Source of the DNA: Mikrocytos mackini
Taxonomy: Eukaryota > Endomyxa > Ascetosporea > Mikrocytida > Mikrocytiidae
Direction: 5' to 3'
DNA length: 29,666 nucleotides
NCBI GenBank assembly: GCA_030180075.1
Contig: JASNJN010000165.1
Span: 1-29,666 of the forward strand
Part shown: positions 1 through 8,256 of the stretch, in pieces
Layout: each line of letters begins with the position of its first letter
Position numbering within the stretch: position 1 is the first letter of the stretch
Made by a program: the position numbers and the translations under genes
The notes under the pieces: generated by a model
Told to the model about the DNA's origin: nothing
Database searches by the model: none
The model's input: only the letters and a program-made list of their open reading frames with translations

Positions 1-203
1 GGTTGTCGTAGAAAAAACAGTTGGTACGTAAATGTACCACATCGGTTGTATAGGGTTAATGGGATTTTTTTTCAAAAAATGACCTCTTCACCGCACGAAA
101 TCGAACCGCGCGGTTCGGTTTCAGGCGGGCGGGCTGATAATTCTCACCTCTAATATATAGTTCTCTAAGTTAAATTTATCTCCATTCATCAAATTTCAAA
201 ATG

Positions 204-438
204 TATTATTTATAGGAATTATTCCACCCTTAAAAAAGGGTTATTTTGAACTAATTTTTAGGGCATTGTGTTTGTTAGATCATGAAAACGATCATAGTTA
301 GGATTTTTTGGTTTTAAAAACGCCATATTTTACCCAAATCCTATCTCAGGGGTTTATCTTCAAAAATTAAACATATTTTGTGCAATAATTTGATTTTTTA
401 ACCCTTATTTAAAGTCACCAAAATTCCTATAAATAATA
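204..438. mobile_element. Short MITE-like repeat, left-arm copy
   Basis: The segment begins TATTATTTATAGGAATT and ends with the reverse complement of that string. The inverted ends stay alignable for about 38 bp, including a shared CnTTAAAnAAGGGTTA block. Length is about 235 bp with no ORF, and it sits at TA-containing sites, so a Tc1/mariner-type MITE is possible. Family and exact boundaries are not established. Confidence 0.45.
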
Positions 439-554
439 ACTACTTCAAATTTCCCTTTTAATGACATGACATAAAACCTTTTAAACTTAATTTTACTCGA
501 GATTTAATCGCTGTCGTGATATAGATGTGAGAAACTAACTTACTGATTTTTATT

Positions 555-557
555 NNN
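555..557. other. Assembly gap (NNN) at palindrome centre
   Basis: Three undetermined bases lie at the symmetry axis of the 1-1111 palindrome. The true spacer length is therefore unknown. Other isolated Ns occur at 2591, 8248-8256 and 10219. Confidence 0.95.
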
Positions 558-673
558 AATAAAAATCAGTAAGTTAGTTTCTCACATCTATATCACGACA
601 GCGATTAAATCTCGAGTAAAATTAAGTTTAAAAGGTTTTATGTCATGTCATTAAAAGGGAAATTTGAAGTAGT

Positions 674-908
674 TATTATTTATAGGAATTTTGGTGACTT
701 TAAATAAGGGTTAAAAAATCAAATTATTGCACAAAATATGTTTAATTTTTGAAGATAAACCCCTGAGATAGGATTTGGGTAAAATATGGCGTTTTTAAAA
801 CCAAAAAATCCTAACTATGATCGTTTTCATGATCTAACAAACACAATGCCCTAAAAATTAGTTCAAAATAACCCTTTTTTAAGGGTGGAATAATTCCTAT
901 AAATAATA
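674..908. mobile_element. Short MITE-like repeat, right-arm copy
   Basis: This is the mirror image of the 204-438 element, present because it lies within the large palindrome. It is not an independent insertion. It has the same TATTATTTATAGGAATT ends and no coding capacity. Confidence 0.45.
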
Positions 909-959
909 CATTTTGAAATTTGATGAATGGAAATAAATTTAACTTAGAGAACTATATAT

Positions 960-2090
960 TAGAGGTGAGAATTATCAGCCCGCCCGCCTGAAACCGAACC
1001 GCGCGGTTCGATTTCGTGCGGTGAAGAGGTCATTTTTTGAAAAAAAATCCCATTAACCCTATACAACCGATGTGGTACATTTACGTACCAACTGTTTTTT
1101 CTACGACAACCGACGTGGTACATATATGTACCATCTATTTTAGATCACATATGATGTTATACATATATATACCACATTAAAATTACTATTCTGAAGTAGA
1201 TTCTGATTGTATTTTACATAATCATATTTCTTAATCACTTCTCATATTTTAAATAAAAAAACTTAATTGGAACCTCAAATCATCGCCATATTGCCATGTT
1301 GATGTTAGTAAGTGTCCAGTACGGATGTAATTCTATATAAAGAGTGTCCGAATGGGGTGGGGATCTCTTTGTATGTTTTAAAAAATAATAAAATTTTTAA
1401 TAAAATTTAAAATTTATATTTAATTATTATTATCTTATTTGTATCACGTTCAGCCTCGATAATTACTCTCTACGGGCTATAATTCGTTAATCAGGGATAG
1501 ATCGTGTATACCACAAATGAATTGTAATGCAAGAGAGATGTTTCCTGTCTATTTGTAGTGTGTTGTGTAGAATCTGTGTTAAATGGATCATCGGATTAAT
1601 GTTGGTGGGATAAGTCACTTATATAGCTGTCGTCAGATATTTCATTTTGGTTTGTCATATAAATTTATAAATCATAAGAACAAATCATTGATGTATATTT
1701 ATGAGTATACTACGCGAAGCACATCCTTGTTGCAAATAATGGTATTATAACAACGGGAACATTTAAACAATTAGATAAAGCTTTAAAGGGTCGTCGGTTG
1801 CAAAGGGTTAACATGTGACTTATATTTTTTAAAGGAAATTTCCAAAACAAATATAATTTTCTATTTTCTAAGTATTTAATCTATATTCTCAACAAGTTTG
1901 GGTATATTTTATGACAATAGTCGTTTTTATTTGTATATTTTACATGATTTTTCGTTGGAAATATTTTTGAAAAAATTCAAAAATTTTCACATTTTCACTG
2001 AAAATAAAACGGTTAAGAAACGTGAAACCGCCCACCTGTTCAGCGGGTCGGTTTGGGCGGTTCTCAGAAATGGCAAAATTCTCACCTCTA
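960..2090. mobile_element. Non-autonomous hAT-like element
   Basis: The left end reads TAGAGGTGAGAATT (960-973) and the right end is its exact reverse complement (2077-2090), a 14 bp terminal inverted repeat. Both subterminal regions are rich in GGCGGG and CGGTT motifs, unlike the AT-rich interior. The flanking 8-mers CTATATAT (952-959) and CTATAAAG (2091-2098) agree at 6 of 8 positions, compatible with an old 8 bp hAT target duplication. The TAGAGGTG-type terminus also resembles hAT ends. No transposase is present in 1131 bp. A 68-codon ORF at 1898-2104 runs through the right end and is not a plausible gene. The left end is duplicated in mirror image at 139-152 by the palindrome. Assignment to hAT is an inference. 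Confidence 0.55.
1058..1210. repeat. Tandem palindrome module, copy 1
   Basis: Roughly 43-45 bp units begin ACAACCGAYGTGGTACAT, and each contains a palindrome of the GGTACATATATGTACC type (one perfect, others degenerate, such as GTTATACATATATATACCAC). It is closely similar over about 150 bp to 20654-20806. The first unit is also mirrored at 14-55 by the terminal palindrome. It is non-coding. It could be a protein-binding array, part of an LTR, or a satellite fragment. Confidence 0.75.
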
Positions 2091-2590
2091 CTATAAAGAA
2101 CTAAGGGTCAAGTTTTTATGTCTAATATTTTAAATATTATATTTATTTAAAATATTGGAGAGTTCCAATCAGGGTTCGGCAAATTCGGGATGTCGTAAAA
2201 CACAGAATAATCCACGGAATCAGGGGCAAATTTTTGGATTCTGTTTTTTTGTATTTTCGAAAAATATTCAAATACTTTCTTCGTTCTTCGATATGAAGTT
2301 GTTCCCCAATGTCTATATGATATTAAACACATGTGGAAGGAATTAATTAACGAATAGTAACTAGGGTTCCCAAAAAGCATTTTTTTCAAAATTGCATATG
2401 ATTATTATTACATCATTTTAACGCTCTAGAACGATTTTCAGATCCCGTAGAGCCTCTAGTAGCGATACTTAAAAGCAATAAACGGCAATAAAGCAATTTG
2501 GGCTATTTTAGGTAAATTGACAAAAATAACAGCAATTTGGCGTAATAAATGGAATTATTTGAGTTATTAATCTGGCAAAATTCAAATAAA
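2091..2590. other. Non-coding stretch, no feature recognised
   Basis: This is AT-rich sequence after the hAT-like element. It has overlapping short ORFs on both strands (80 and 63 codons) with no recognisable protein and opposing frames of similar quality. It contains small self-complementary pieces such as TAATATTTTAAATATTA near 2123. I see no gene. Confidence 0.5.
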
Positions 2591-2591
2591 N

Positions 2592-3297
2592 ATTTTCGAT
2601 AAAAATTTCAAAAAATTCACCAAGAATCATTTTATAACTCAAGTGGCATGTTAATTTAGTATGTATAGTGGTTAAATTGAAATTTTTATCGAAAAAAATT
2701 TTCGAATTTTTTGTACCAAAAATTTTGTTTTTGGTTCAAAAAGTCGCAAACGAAAATGTATGATTTTTATACAAAATTTTTTCTGAAAATTTTTTTACAG
2801 CTTTTACCGGGCGAAATCTTAACGATAAAACAATTTTGAGAAAAAATTTCGAAAAAATACTTGATATTTTGAGAACTCAAAAAAGGCGAATTTTGACCTA
2901 AATTTCGAAAATTTTCATATTAAATTGATTGAAAATTCTATGAAATTTTTGGAAAGTATCTTTTTGTAGATCTCTCAAAAATACGTTTGCTAAATAAATT
3001 TCAAAAAAAATTTCATGAAAAAATTTGAGTTTTTATGGTCCGACATTTTTTGAAAACCACCTGATGCACGCACCTTCGAAAAATCCAAAAAAAAATTTTT
3101 TTCCAAAAATTTTAATTAGAACATAAAAACGCTATTTTGGCAAAAAAATTTTATTCCAAAAATTTTTTATTAGGAAATTTGTATTTGAAATTTTTTTCTG
3201 GGGCAAAAATTCAATTTTTGAAAATCACAAAAAAAAATTTTTTTTGCTCAGAAAATTGAAATTCAATGAAAATGGTGAAATTTTTTCGAATTCAATT
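2592..3297. repeat. A/T homopolymer-rich non-coding stretch
   Basis: About 700 bp is built largely of alternating A-runs and T-runs (AAAATTTTT, TTTTTCGAAAA). There is no ORF, and an N at 2591 marks the start. Texture and position suggest it is the body of the element whose iteron-bearing end is at 3298-3411. An opposite end could not be found. Confidence 0.4.
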
Positions 3298-3411
3298 TCA
3301 AAATCTGTGGCAAAAAAAAATTGTGGCTGTCAGGATAATTTGTGGCAAATTCGCAAAATTTGTGGCAGATTGAAAAATTTGTGGCAGATTAGAAAAATTG
3401 TGGCAGATTGA
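3298..3411. repeat. Degenerate 19-20 bp tandem iterons (TTGTGGCAGATT type)
   Basis: About six units follow the pattern ATTTGTGGCAGATTGAAAA, with variants TTGTGGCTGTCAGG and TTTGTGGCAAATTCGC. The array begins abruptly inside a minus-strand ORF, whose GC-rich sense sequence stops at about 3412. It is therefore probably the terminal repeat of an inserted element. The GTGGCTGT and GCCACAAA core is shared with the ends of the MITE at 21602-21960. No opposite inverted copy was seen in the window, so the insertion is one-sided or rearranged. Confidence 0.6.
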
Positions 3412-3687
3412 ATTCCAGCCGGTTTCTTCCCATTCTAATGAGTCCCCATCATCTCTTCCTCTGACTCTTGTTCTTGGGCCTCTCTTGCCCAGTTTGTTCT
3501 CTTGCTTCTGGTCTTTACTGTTGTTTGTTTTTTCTTCTGTAGGCTGTTGTGTGCTTTGCTTTTTTGTTTCTCCTTCATTGTGGGTCTGCTGCCCTACTCG
3601 GCTCTGTGTAGCCTTTTGTTCATTTCCCAATTGTGTATCTTTGTTTTGTTTGTCATCCAGCTCTCTGCTGGGGTCAGAATTGTTCAT
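3412..3687 (-). pseudogene. GC-rich hydrophilic ORF fragment, unidentified element
   Basis: A 129-codon ORF starts at 3687, but only about its first 92 codons are distinct sequence. The rest is the iteron array below 3412. The protein is strongly hydrophilic, rich in Q, N, K, E and T, and turns Arg-rich (GPRTRVRGRDDGD). The leader upstream of the ATG is A/T-run rich, including AAATTAAAAAATTTTT. Base composition differs sharply from the surrounding AT-rich DNA, as it does in the fragments at 3706-4271 and 8254-8823. It may be the N-terminus of a retroelement or transposon ORF. Function is not recognised. Confidence 0.4.
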
Positions 3688-3705
3688 TGCTTTTTGAGTT
3701 TGAAA

Positions 3706-4271
3706 TTAAAAATTTTTTAATTTAAAACCAGATCTTGGCAAGATATTCGCCAAGATCGGAGAGATCTCCGAGGCATCAGTGGAGCATACTACTTTTAGTA
3801 TTTCGCCACCTTTGTTTGTTTTTGCATCGGAATTTCCGCGTCTTATGACAAACGGTGGCTTTTCACCCACTGTGGAAGATTTTTCCAGCCATTTGTTAAG
3901 CGGCTGACATTTCGTGTTGCTATTTACAACATTGTTTTTATATAACCTAGATTTTTTAGTTATAGGGCGCCCGGAAATATACTTTCCGGGTCTTGAGGAG
4001 GAATTTGAAGCAGCATTGTTTCACTTATTCCGTTATGGTTCAAACACTCTGCACCCATGGGGGTATCAAACGCCGATTTACGACCATAACCGTACCGGTG
4101 GCCCTGCTCTACATTGGCTTGCGCCGTTTCGCCTGAGACAGGCCGGTTTTGACCAGACACATCGTATAAGGTGGTTTTGGAACGTTTATTCCTCACTCCC
4201 TTCGGCATCACCATGCCTACATGGGAGTTTTGGACATTGTCCCCTGCACAATTATTTATTGTGTTGGTCAT
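3706..4271 (-). pseudogene. GC-rich frameshifted ORF, unidentified element
   Basis: Reading starts with ATG at 4271 after an A/T-run leader and proceeds in one frame to about 4010. Coding-like sequence then continues in another frame (open from 4020 to the stop at 3706-3708), so one frameshift is inferred near 4010-4020. The first part is rich in N, G and S with several basic patches. The second contains WLEKSSTVGEKPPFVIRRG. By chance the first frame is contiguous with the upstream retrotransposon Pol frame, giving a false fusion ORF (3960-5741). No conserved domain was recognised. Resemblance in style and base composition to the fragments at 3412-3687 and 8254-8823 suggests one mobile family. 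Confidence 0.4.
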
Positions 4272-4297
4272 TTTTTTAAAAAATTTAATTTTTTTTT

Positions 4298-6041
4298 CTT
4301 CACTTGCATCAACCTCTAGTCTGAATTCTTTGGTATGGTCCGGATGCGCTAAGAGTGTTCTTTGTTGAATCTTCTCATAGATTTCTTCTAACTTCTTTGT
4401 ATCTTCTGGCAACCATGAAAACTTTACTTCTTCTTTGATTTTGTCGCTTAAAAATGATGTTGTAAGAGAAAGATCTTTCAGGAAAGGTCTGAACCATTGA
4501 ATGGCTCCTAAAATGCGCATAATTTGTTTCTTATTCTTTGGCGCTTGGTGTATAATCTTTTCTGCTTTTGTTGAGTCTGCAGAAATGCCGTCTTGACTTG
4601 TCTCGTGGCCAAAGTATTTCACTTTGTTTTGTAGAAAGCTTGATTTGTCGAAGTTTATCTTACAGCCAATCTTTGCTGCTGTTTCGAAGAATGTCCTTAG
4701 TTGTTCTTTGTGGGACTCTGTAGTGTCTGAATGTATGAGAATATCATCCATGTAGATTTTAACGAACGGTAAGTGTCCGAAATGTGCAAACATCGCTTTT
4801 TGGAAGGAGAAAGGCGCGTTGGTTAGTCCAAACGGCATTCTCGTGAACTCCCATACTCTATGATTGAGTATAAATGCTGTATATTTCACGCTGTCTTCGT
4901 TCATCGGGATTTGATAGAACCCGGATTGTAAGTCTATTTGACTAAAGATCTTTGAGCCTGCTAATTGCCCGAGTAATTCCTGAAGTGTAGGTAATGGGTA
5001 AGATAGACCCGTTGTTCTTGAATTCAATTTCTTGTAGTTTACGACAATGCGTATGTTTCCGTTTGCTTTGTATATAGGAAACGCTGGAGAAACGTAGTCT
5101 GATGTAGAAGGTTGTATAATTCCCAATGACTGTAAATGCTCTAGTTCTTCTAGGGTGGCATCAAGTTTTCCAATTGGTATTGGGTATTCTCTCTCCATAA
5201 ATGGTTCTTCGTCCTGAATGTGAATAGAGTGAGATGTTCCTTCAATTTTGCCAAGTGTTGGGTTCTTTACTTGATATTGTTTGACAATTTCATTTGTTTC
5301 TTTTTCTGTGTCTTTGGCAGAGCAAATCCTTGATTGTTCTGCTAATTCACTGTCTCTTTCTGAAAGAACTGGTGTATTTTCAAGAAGAATAAGGTAATGT
5401 GAACCGGTAAGTGAAAACAGGTTGTTCTTAACATCAATTCTTAACTCGTTGTCAAGAAGGAAGTCCATGCCTAGAATTATGCTGGGCTGGCACTCATTTA
5501 GTACGCGAAAGGTGGACCGAATTGTATCCTCACCCGTCTTAGAAAGTGTTAGTTTCATTTCTACGTACTCGTCTGTGTTGACTAAAGCTCCATTGGCTAA
5601 TATTGCTTGTTTCTTCTCTTGTGTTCGCTTTACATCTAGTTTTAAATTCTTTACTAGGTCTTTTGAAGAGTAATTATAACACGATCCAGTGTCTATAAGA
5701 GCTTTACAAGTTGTGTTTTCCGAAAAGATGTCTATTTCCATTGTTCTGGGTATCTTCTTTGGTTCTTGGAGCGCTGCTGCTCTCGAAGGAGGTTGTGAGT
5801 TATCATTGTTCCCCTTTTGGTAATTTCTTTTTGAATAAGCGTTGTTGTTATTCGAATAGTTTTGCTTTTTGTAATCGATTAATCCATACTGAGAGTGGTT
5901 ATCGTAAGTCTTTCCGTGTTGAGTCTGTGCCTTACACTGTGAATCTGAGTGCGTGGTCGTCCCGTGATAGGAACAGTAGACGTCGTTCTTAGGAGATTGC
6001 TTAGAGTAACTATACGGCTTATTTCTTGCGTAGTTCGTATC
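4298..6041 (-). pseudogene. pol: Ty3/gypsy Pol, copy A (protease and RT; RNase H truncated)
   Basis: This frame is continuous with Gag (6042-6830) except for the TGA at 6042-6044. In order it shows a zinc knuckle C-x2-H-x4-H-x4-C (around 5934-5975), a basic N-rich linker, a retropepsin with ALIDTGS and the distal IILGMDFL, and a full reverse transcriptase. RT features include FSQIDLQSGFYQIPM, FTRMPFGLTNAPFSFQKAM and the catalytic YMDD at 4743-4754. RNase H is cut just after its first Asp (LEVDAS), at about 4298. From there an unrelated GC-rich ORF begins on the same strand and frame. The rest of RNase H and the integrase are missing, so the copy is dead. It is closely related to copy D (27620-29618) and distinct from copy B (12333-15039). 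Confidence 0.9.
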
Positions 6042-6830
6042 TCAATGGGGTTTGTTTACTTTTGAAGAGTCATTCTGTTTGAATTTGTCCCGAAGTGCTT
6101 TCTGATCCTTGTAGATCGATTCCCTTCTCTCACTTTCTTTTATTCTATCTTCCATGCTCGTCTCTGTTGCGGCTATTCTCTGGAAGATGTTCTGAACTCC
6201 TGTAACCCCCTGGAGATCCATAAAGTCCAGTGACTCGGGGGCGAGGCCTTGGAGGAAGGTGGCCTCTTTCTTGTCCTGCATTGTCGTTGGATCAGCACTA
6301 GCTGCTGCAGCCCATCGGAATGTTACGTCTTCAATGGCTGAAACATACTCTGTTATGTCATGGAACATGTTTTGTCTCAATATGACTAACTTCCTGCTAA
6401 AGTTACTAGCTGTCTTTGGTGGAAATTTCTTCTGTAAAATCCTTACTATCATAGCTGATGTGTTGTCTTCTGGCTTAAACATCTTGCGTATTGATAAGGA
6501 ACACAGTGCAGAAAGGTAATCTTTTGAAGTTGTCTCATTCCATCCGCATGTCTCTGAAACTCTGAGGAATTCATCCTTCCGAGCCAGGACGTCTTGTTTC
6601 TGGATGTTCTCCGTGTAGGGGATCTCTTCTGTGAATATGGCCCCTGTTACTGGGCGTGTGTATCTAACAGTCTCTTTACGCGGAATGTAGTTGGTATCGA
6701 AATCTTCAAGTCCGACGACAGGGAGATCTGTACCTTTGGGTGGCACATCCCGATATCTCGTTGAATTCAACTTGCCGGGAACGGCCTGTTGCTGCTTTCC
6801 GAGCAGCCTGGAGTTGAAAAGTGACTTCAT
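6042..6830 (-). CDS. gag: Ty3/gypsy Gag N-terminal part, copy A
   Basis: The ORF is 262 codons from the ATG at 6830, which follows an AAAAAATATAAATTTC-type leader. The protein lacks membrane segments and has a helical central region of retrotransposon capsid type, with W-containing helices (SETCGWNETTSKDYLSALCSL; FRWAAAASADPTTMQDKKEATFLQGL). A charged tail rich in E, R and K follows. The frame stops at TGA 6042-6044 and reopens at once, carrying the zinc knuckle and then protease in the same frame. This placement means the stop cuts Gag before its nucleic-acid-binding motif. That is more easily explained by a nonsense mutation than by a regulated Gag/Pol boundary, although readthrough cannot be excluded. 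Assignment to Gag rests on position and knuckle, with weaker support from sequence. Confidence 0.8.
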   Translation of the reverse strand: MKSLFNSRLLGKQQQAVPGKLNSTRYRDVPPKGTDLPVVGLEDFDTNYIPRKETVRYTRPVTGAIFTEEIPYTENIQKQDVLARKDEFLRVSETCGWNETTSKDYLSALCSLSIRKMFKPEDNTSAMIVRILQKKFPPKTASNFSRKLVILRQNMFHDITEYVSAIEDVTFRWAAAASADPTTMQDKKEATFLQGLAPESLDFMDLQGVTGVQNIFQRIAATETSMEDRIKESERRESIYKDQKALRDKFKQNDSSKVNKPH

Positions 6831-7064
6831 TGTTCTTTTTCAAAAAATATAAATTTCTAAAAGTATTTTTTATTCTTAATATTTATTTACGTTAACTATG
6901 ATCCTTATCCCAGAATAGAGTCTCTGTCATTAATAGACTCTCTTTTGTAATTAAAATCTGTATTCAAATTTATCTCGGCATTAGTTTTTAAACCGAAACC
7001 ACGACAACACCATGTTTTTATGCAATAAAAAGACATAATCCCAGAGGTTTGGTTTGTCTGTACA
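6831..7064. other. Leader/possible LTR remnant between copy A and pogo element
   Basis: This is AT-rich DNA upstream of the minus-strand Gag. It contains a short inverted pair around AGAGTCT (6918-6948) but no confirmed LTR boundary, primer-binding site or ORF. If copy A keeps a 5' LTR it would have to lie here, but it is cut short by the pogo-like element beginning at 7067. Confidence 0.35.
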
Positions 7065-7066
7065 TA

Positions 7067-8253
7067 CAGTAGTTCTTCGTATAAGGCACCTTTTTTAGTT
7101 TTTTAACCATTGTTAACACAGCAGTTTCCCTAAAATATTTTGTTTTTGCACCACATATTTTTCGGTGTCTGATGAAAAATAAGGCGGTAACCCCCAAGGT
7201 TTCCTGAGTATGTTGGTATGTGTATTAATAAAGCAAAGACTGTGTTTTGTTAGTTATGGCTATTGTCCAAGTTAATGTGTTACTAAAAAAATTTAAATTA
7301 GAATTTTAAAATGAGACGACGTTATACAGTACAAGAGAAGAAAGCAATGATCAAACACAGAGAAGATCATAGAGATATAGGAATGACAGAGTTTTTAGTA
7401 TCTTTAAAACAGAAAAAAGACGTCGGTATATGTAAAGACACCTTCTTCAAAATTTGGGCAAAGCGAGAGTTTTGGAAAGCACAGCCCGATTCAAACTTCA
7501 AATCAAAAGCATGTATAAACGTCCATAATCTCGAAAAGGATCTTTTCTTATGGATAACGGAACCAAAGGTTCAAAAAATCGGAATCACGGACTTAGTGAT
7601 ACAAAGCAAAGCTCTTTCTTTTGCATCAGATCATAACATACAAAATCACAAATTTTCTTTGGGCTGGGTTACTAATTTCAAGAAACGATGGGGTCTAACA
7701 CGTAAAAAGAAATGTGGTGAATCATCTGATTTTAAAATTTCCGACTTTCAGGACGACCTCATGGTAATCAGAAGTAAGATAGCAAAGTACGACGTTTCCT
7801 CCATTTATAATTACGATGAGACAGCCTTATTTTATGAAGCATTACCAAGTTATACAGTTTCAAAAGGAGAAATTAAAGGCGAGAAACAAAGTAAAAAGAG
7901 AATTACTATAGGCTTCATGGTTAATGCAGATGGGTCGGATAAAAGAAAACCACTTGTAGTAAACACATCACTTAAACCCAGAATATTTGGAAATTATTTT
8001 GATCCAAATAACTTTGTGCATTGGTATAAACAGAAAAAGCTTGGGTAGATGGAGTTATTTTTAAGGACTATTTGTTTAGAGTAGATAGAGAGCTTGATAA
8101 GAAAATAGTTCTATTAATTGATAATTGTCCTTTGCACAAGACATTCGATACATCTACGCTGATAAATATAGAAGTTATATTTTTGCCGGCAAACTCGACA
8201 TTTCTTACACAGCCGTTAGACATGGGAATTATCCGGAGTGTAAAGGCNTNTTT
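7067..8253 (+). mobile_element. pogo/Tigger-like DNA transposon, 3' truncated
   Basis: The left end begins CAGTAGTTCTTCGTATAAGG directly after a TA dinucleotide (7065-7066). This matches the CAGT start and TA target preference of Tc1/mariner and pogo elements. A 244 bp AT-rich leader precedes the transposase ORF at 7311. The right end is not seen. Homology runs into Ns at 8248-8256 and then into an unrelated minus-strand ORF. The element is therefore truncated or broken by an assembly gap. Confidence 0.65.
7311..8253 (+). pseudogene. pogo/Tigger-type transposase with one frameshift
   Basis: The predicted role is a DDE/D transposase of the CENP-B/Tigger type. The first frame (7311-8048) carries an N-terminal helix-turn-helix region (residues ~1-55), a CENP-B-type second DNA-binding domain (~70-135, with GWVTNFKKRWGL), and the first catalytic Asp in NYDETALFYEALPS. 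It ends at a stop just after a five-A run. Coding sense continues in the -1 frame from about 8039 and carries the second Asp (LLIDNCPLH) and the third (TQPLDMGIIRS) 33 residues later. All three acidic residues are therefore present. A single base lost from the A-run near 8035-8039 explains the break, whether real or a sequencing error. The C-terminus is lost at the Ns. The leader ends in AAATTAGAATTTTAAAATG. Confidence 0.85.
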
Positions 8254-8256
8254 TTN
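8248..8256. other. Ambiguous bases at a junction
   Basis: Three Ns are interspersed in a T-run exactly where plus-strand transposase sense ends and minus-strand GC-rich sense begins. The junction may be an assembly join and may not be a genuine insertion breakpoint. Confidence 0.9.

Larger units (their letters stand above)
1..1111. repeat. Near-perfect ~554 bp inverted repeat around NNN
   Basis: Position i pairs with position 1112-i throughout. The two arms (1-554 and 558-1111) are reverse complements apart from at least one mismatch (c180 against a932). The centre is three Ns, and the left arm ends exactly at the window edge, so the palindrome may extend further. Each arm contains a MITE-like repeat, about 150 bp of the end of the hAT-like element, and AT-rich flank. 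The arms could be a real hairpin or head-to-head duplication. They could also be an artefact in which two reads or alleles of one locus were joined in opposite orientation across a nominal gap. No coding sequence is seen in it. Confidence 0.95.

Noticed and set aside
1898-2104. 68-codon plus-strand ORF
   Set aside because: It runs across the right terminus of the hAT-like element into flanking DNA, and its sequence is not protein-like.
2147-2389. 80-codon minus-strand ORF
   Set aside because: An equally long ORF overlaps on the other strand, there is no recognisable motif, and it sits in repeat-rich DNA.
3914-4279. 121-codon plus-strand ORF
   Set aside because: It lies antisense to the GC-rich minus-strand fragment and Pol copy A. 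It has no motif and no promoter-like leader.
3960-5741. Single 593-codon protein joining RT to a GC-rich C-terminal extension
   Set aside because: RT sense ends at the first RNase H Asp. The remaining ~110 codons have a different base composition and their own ATG and leader at 4271, so the fusion is an accident of frame.
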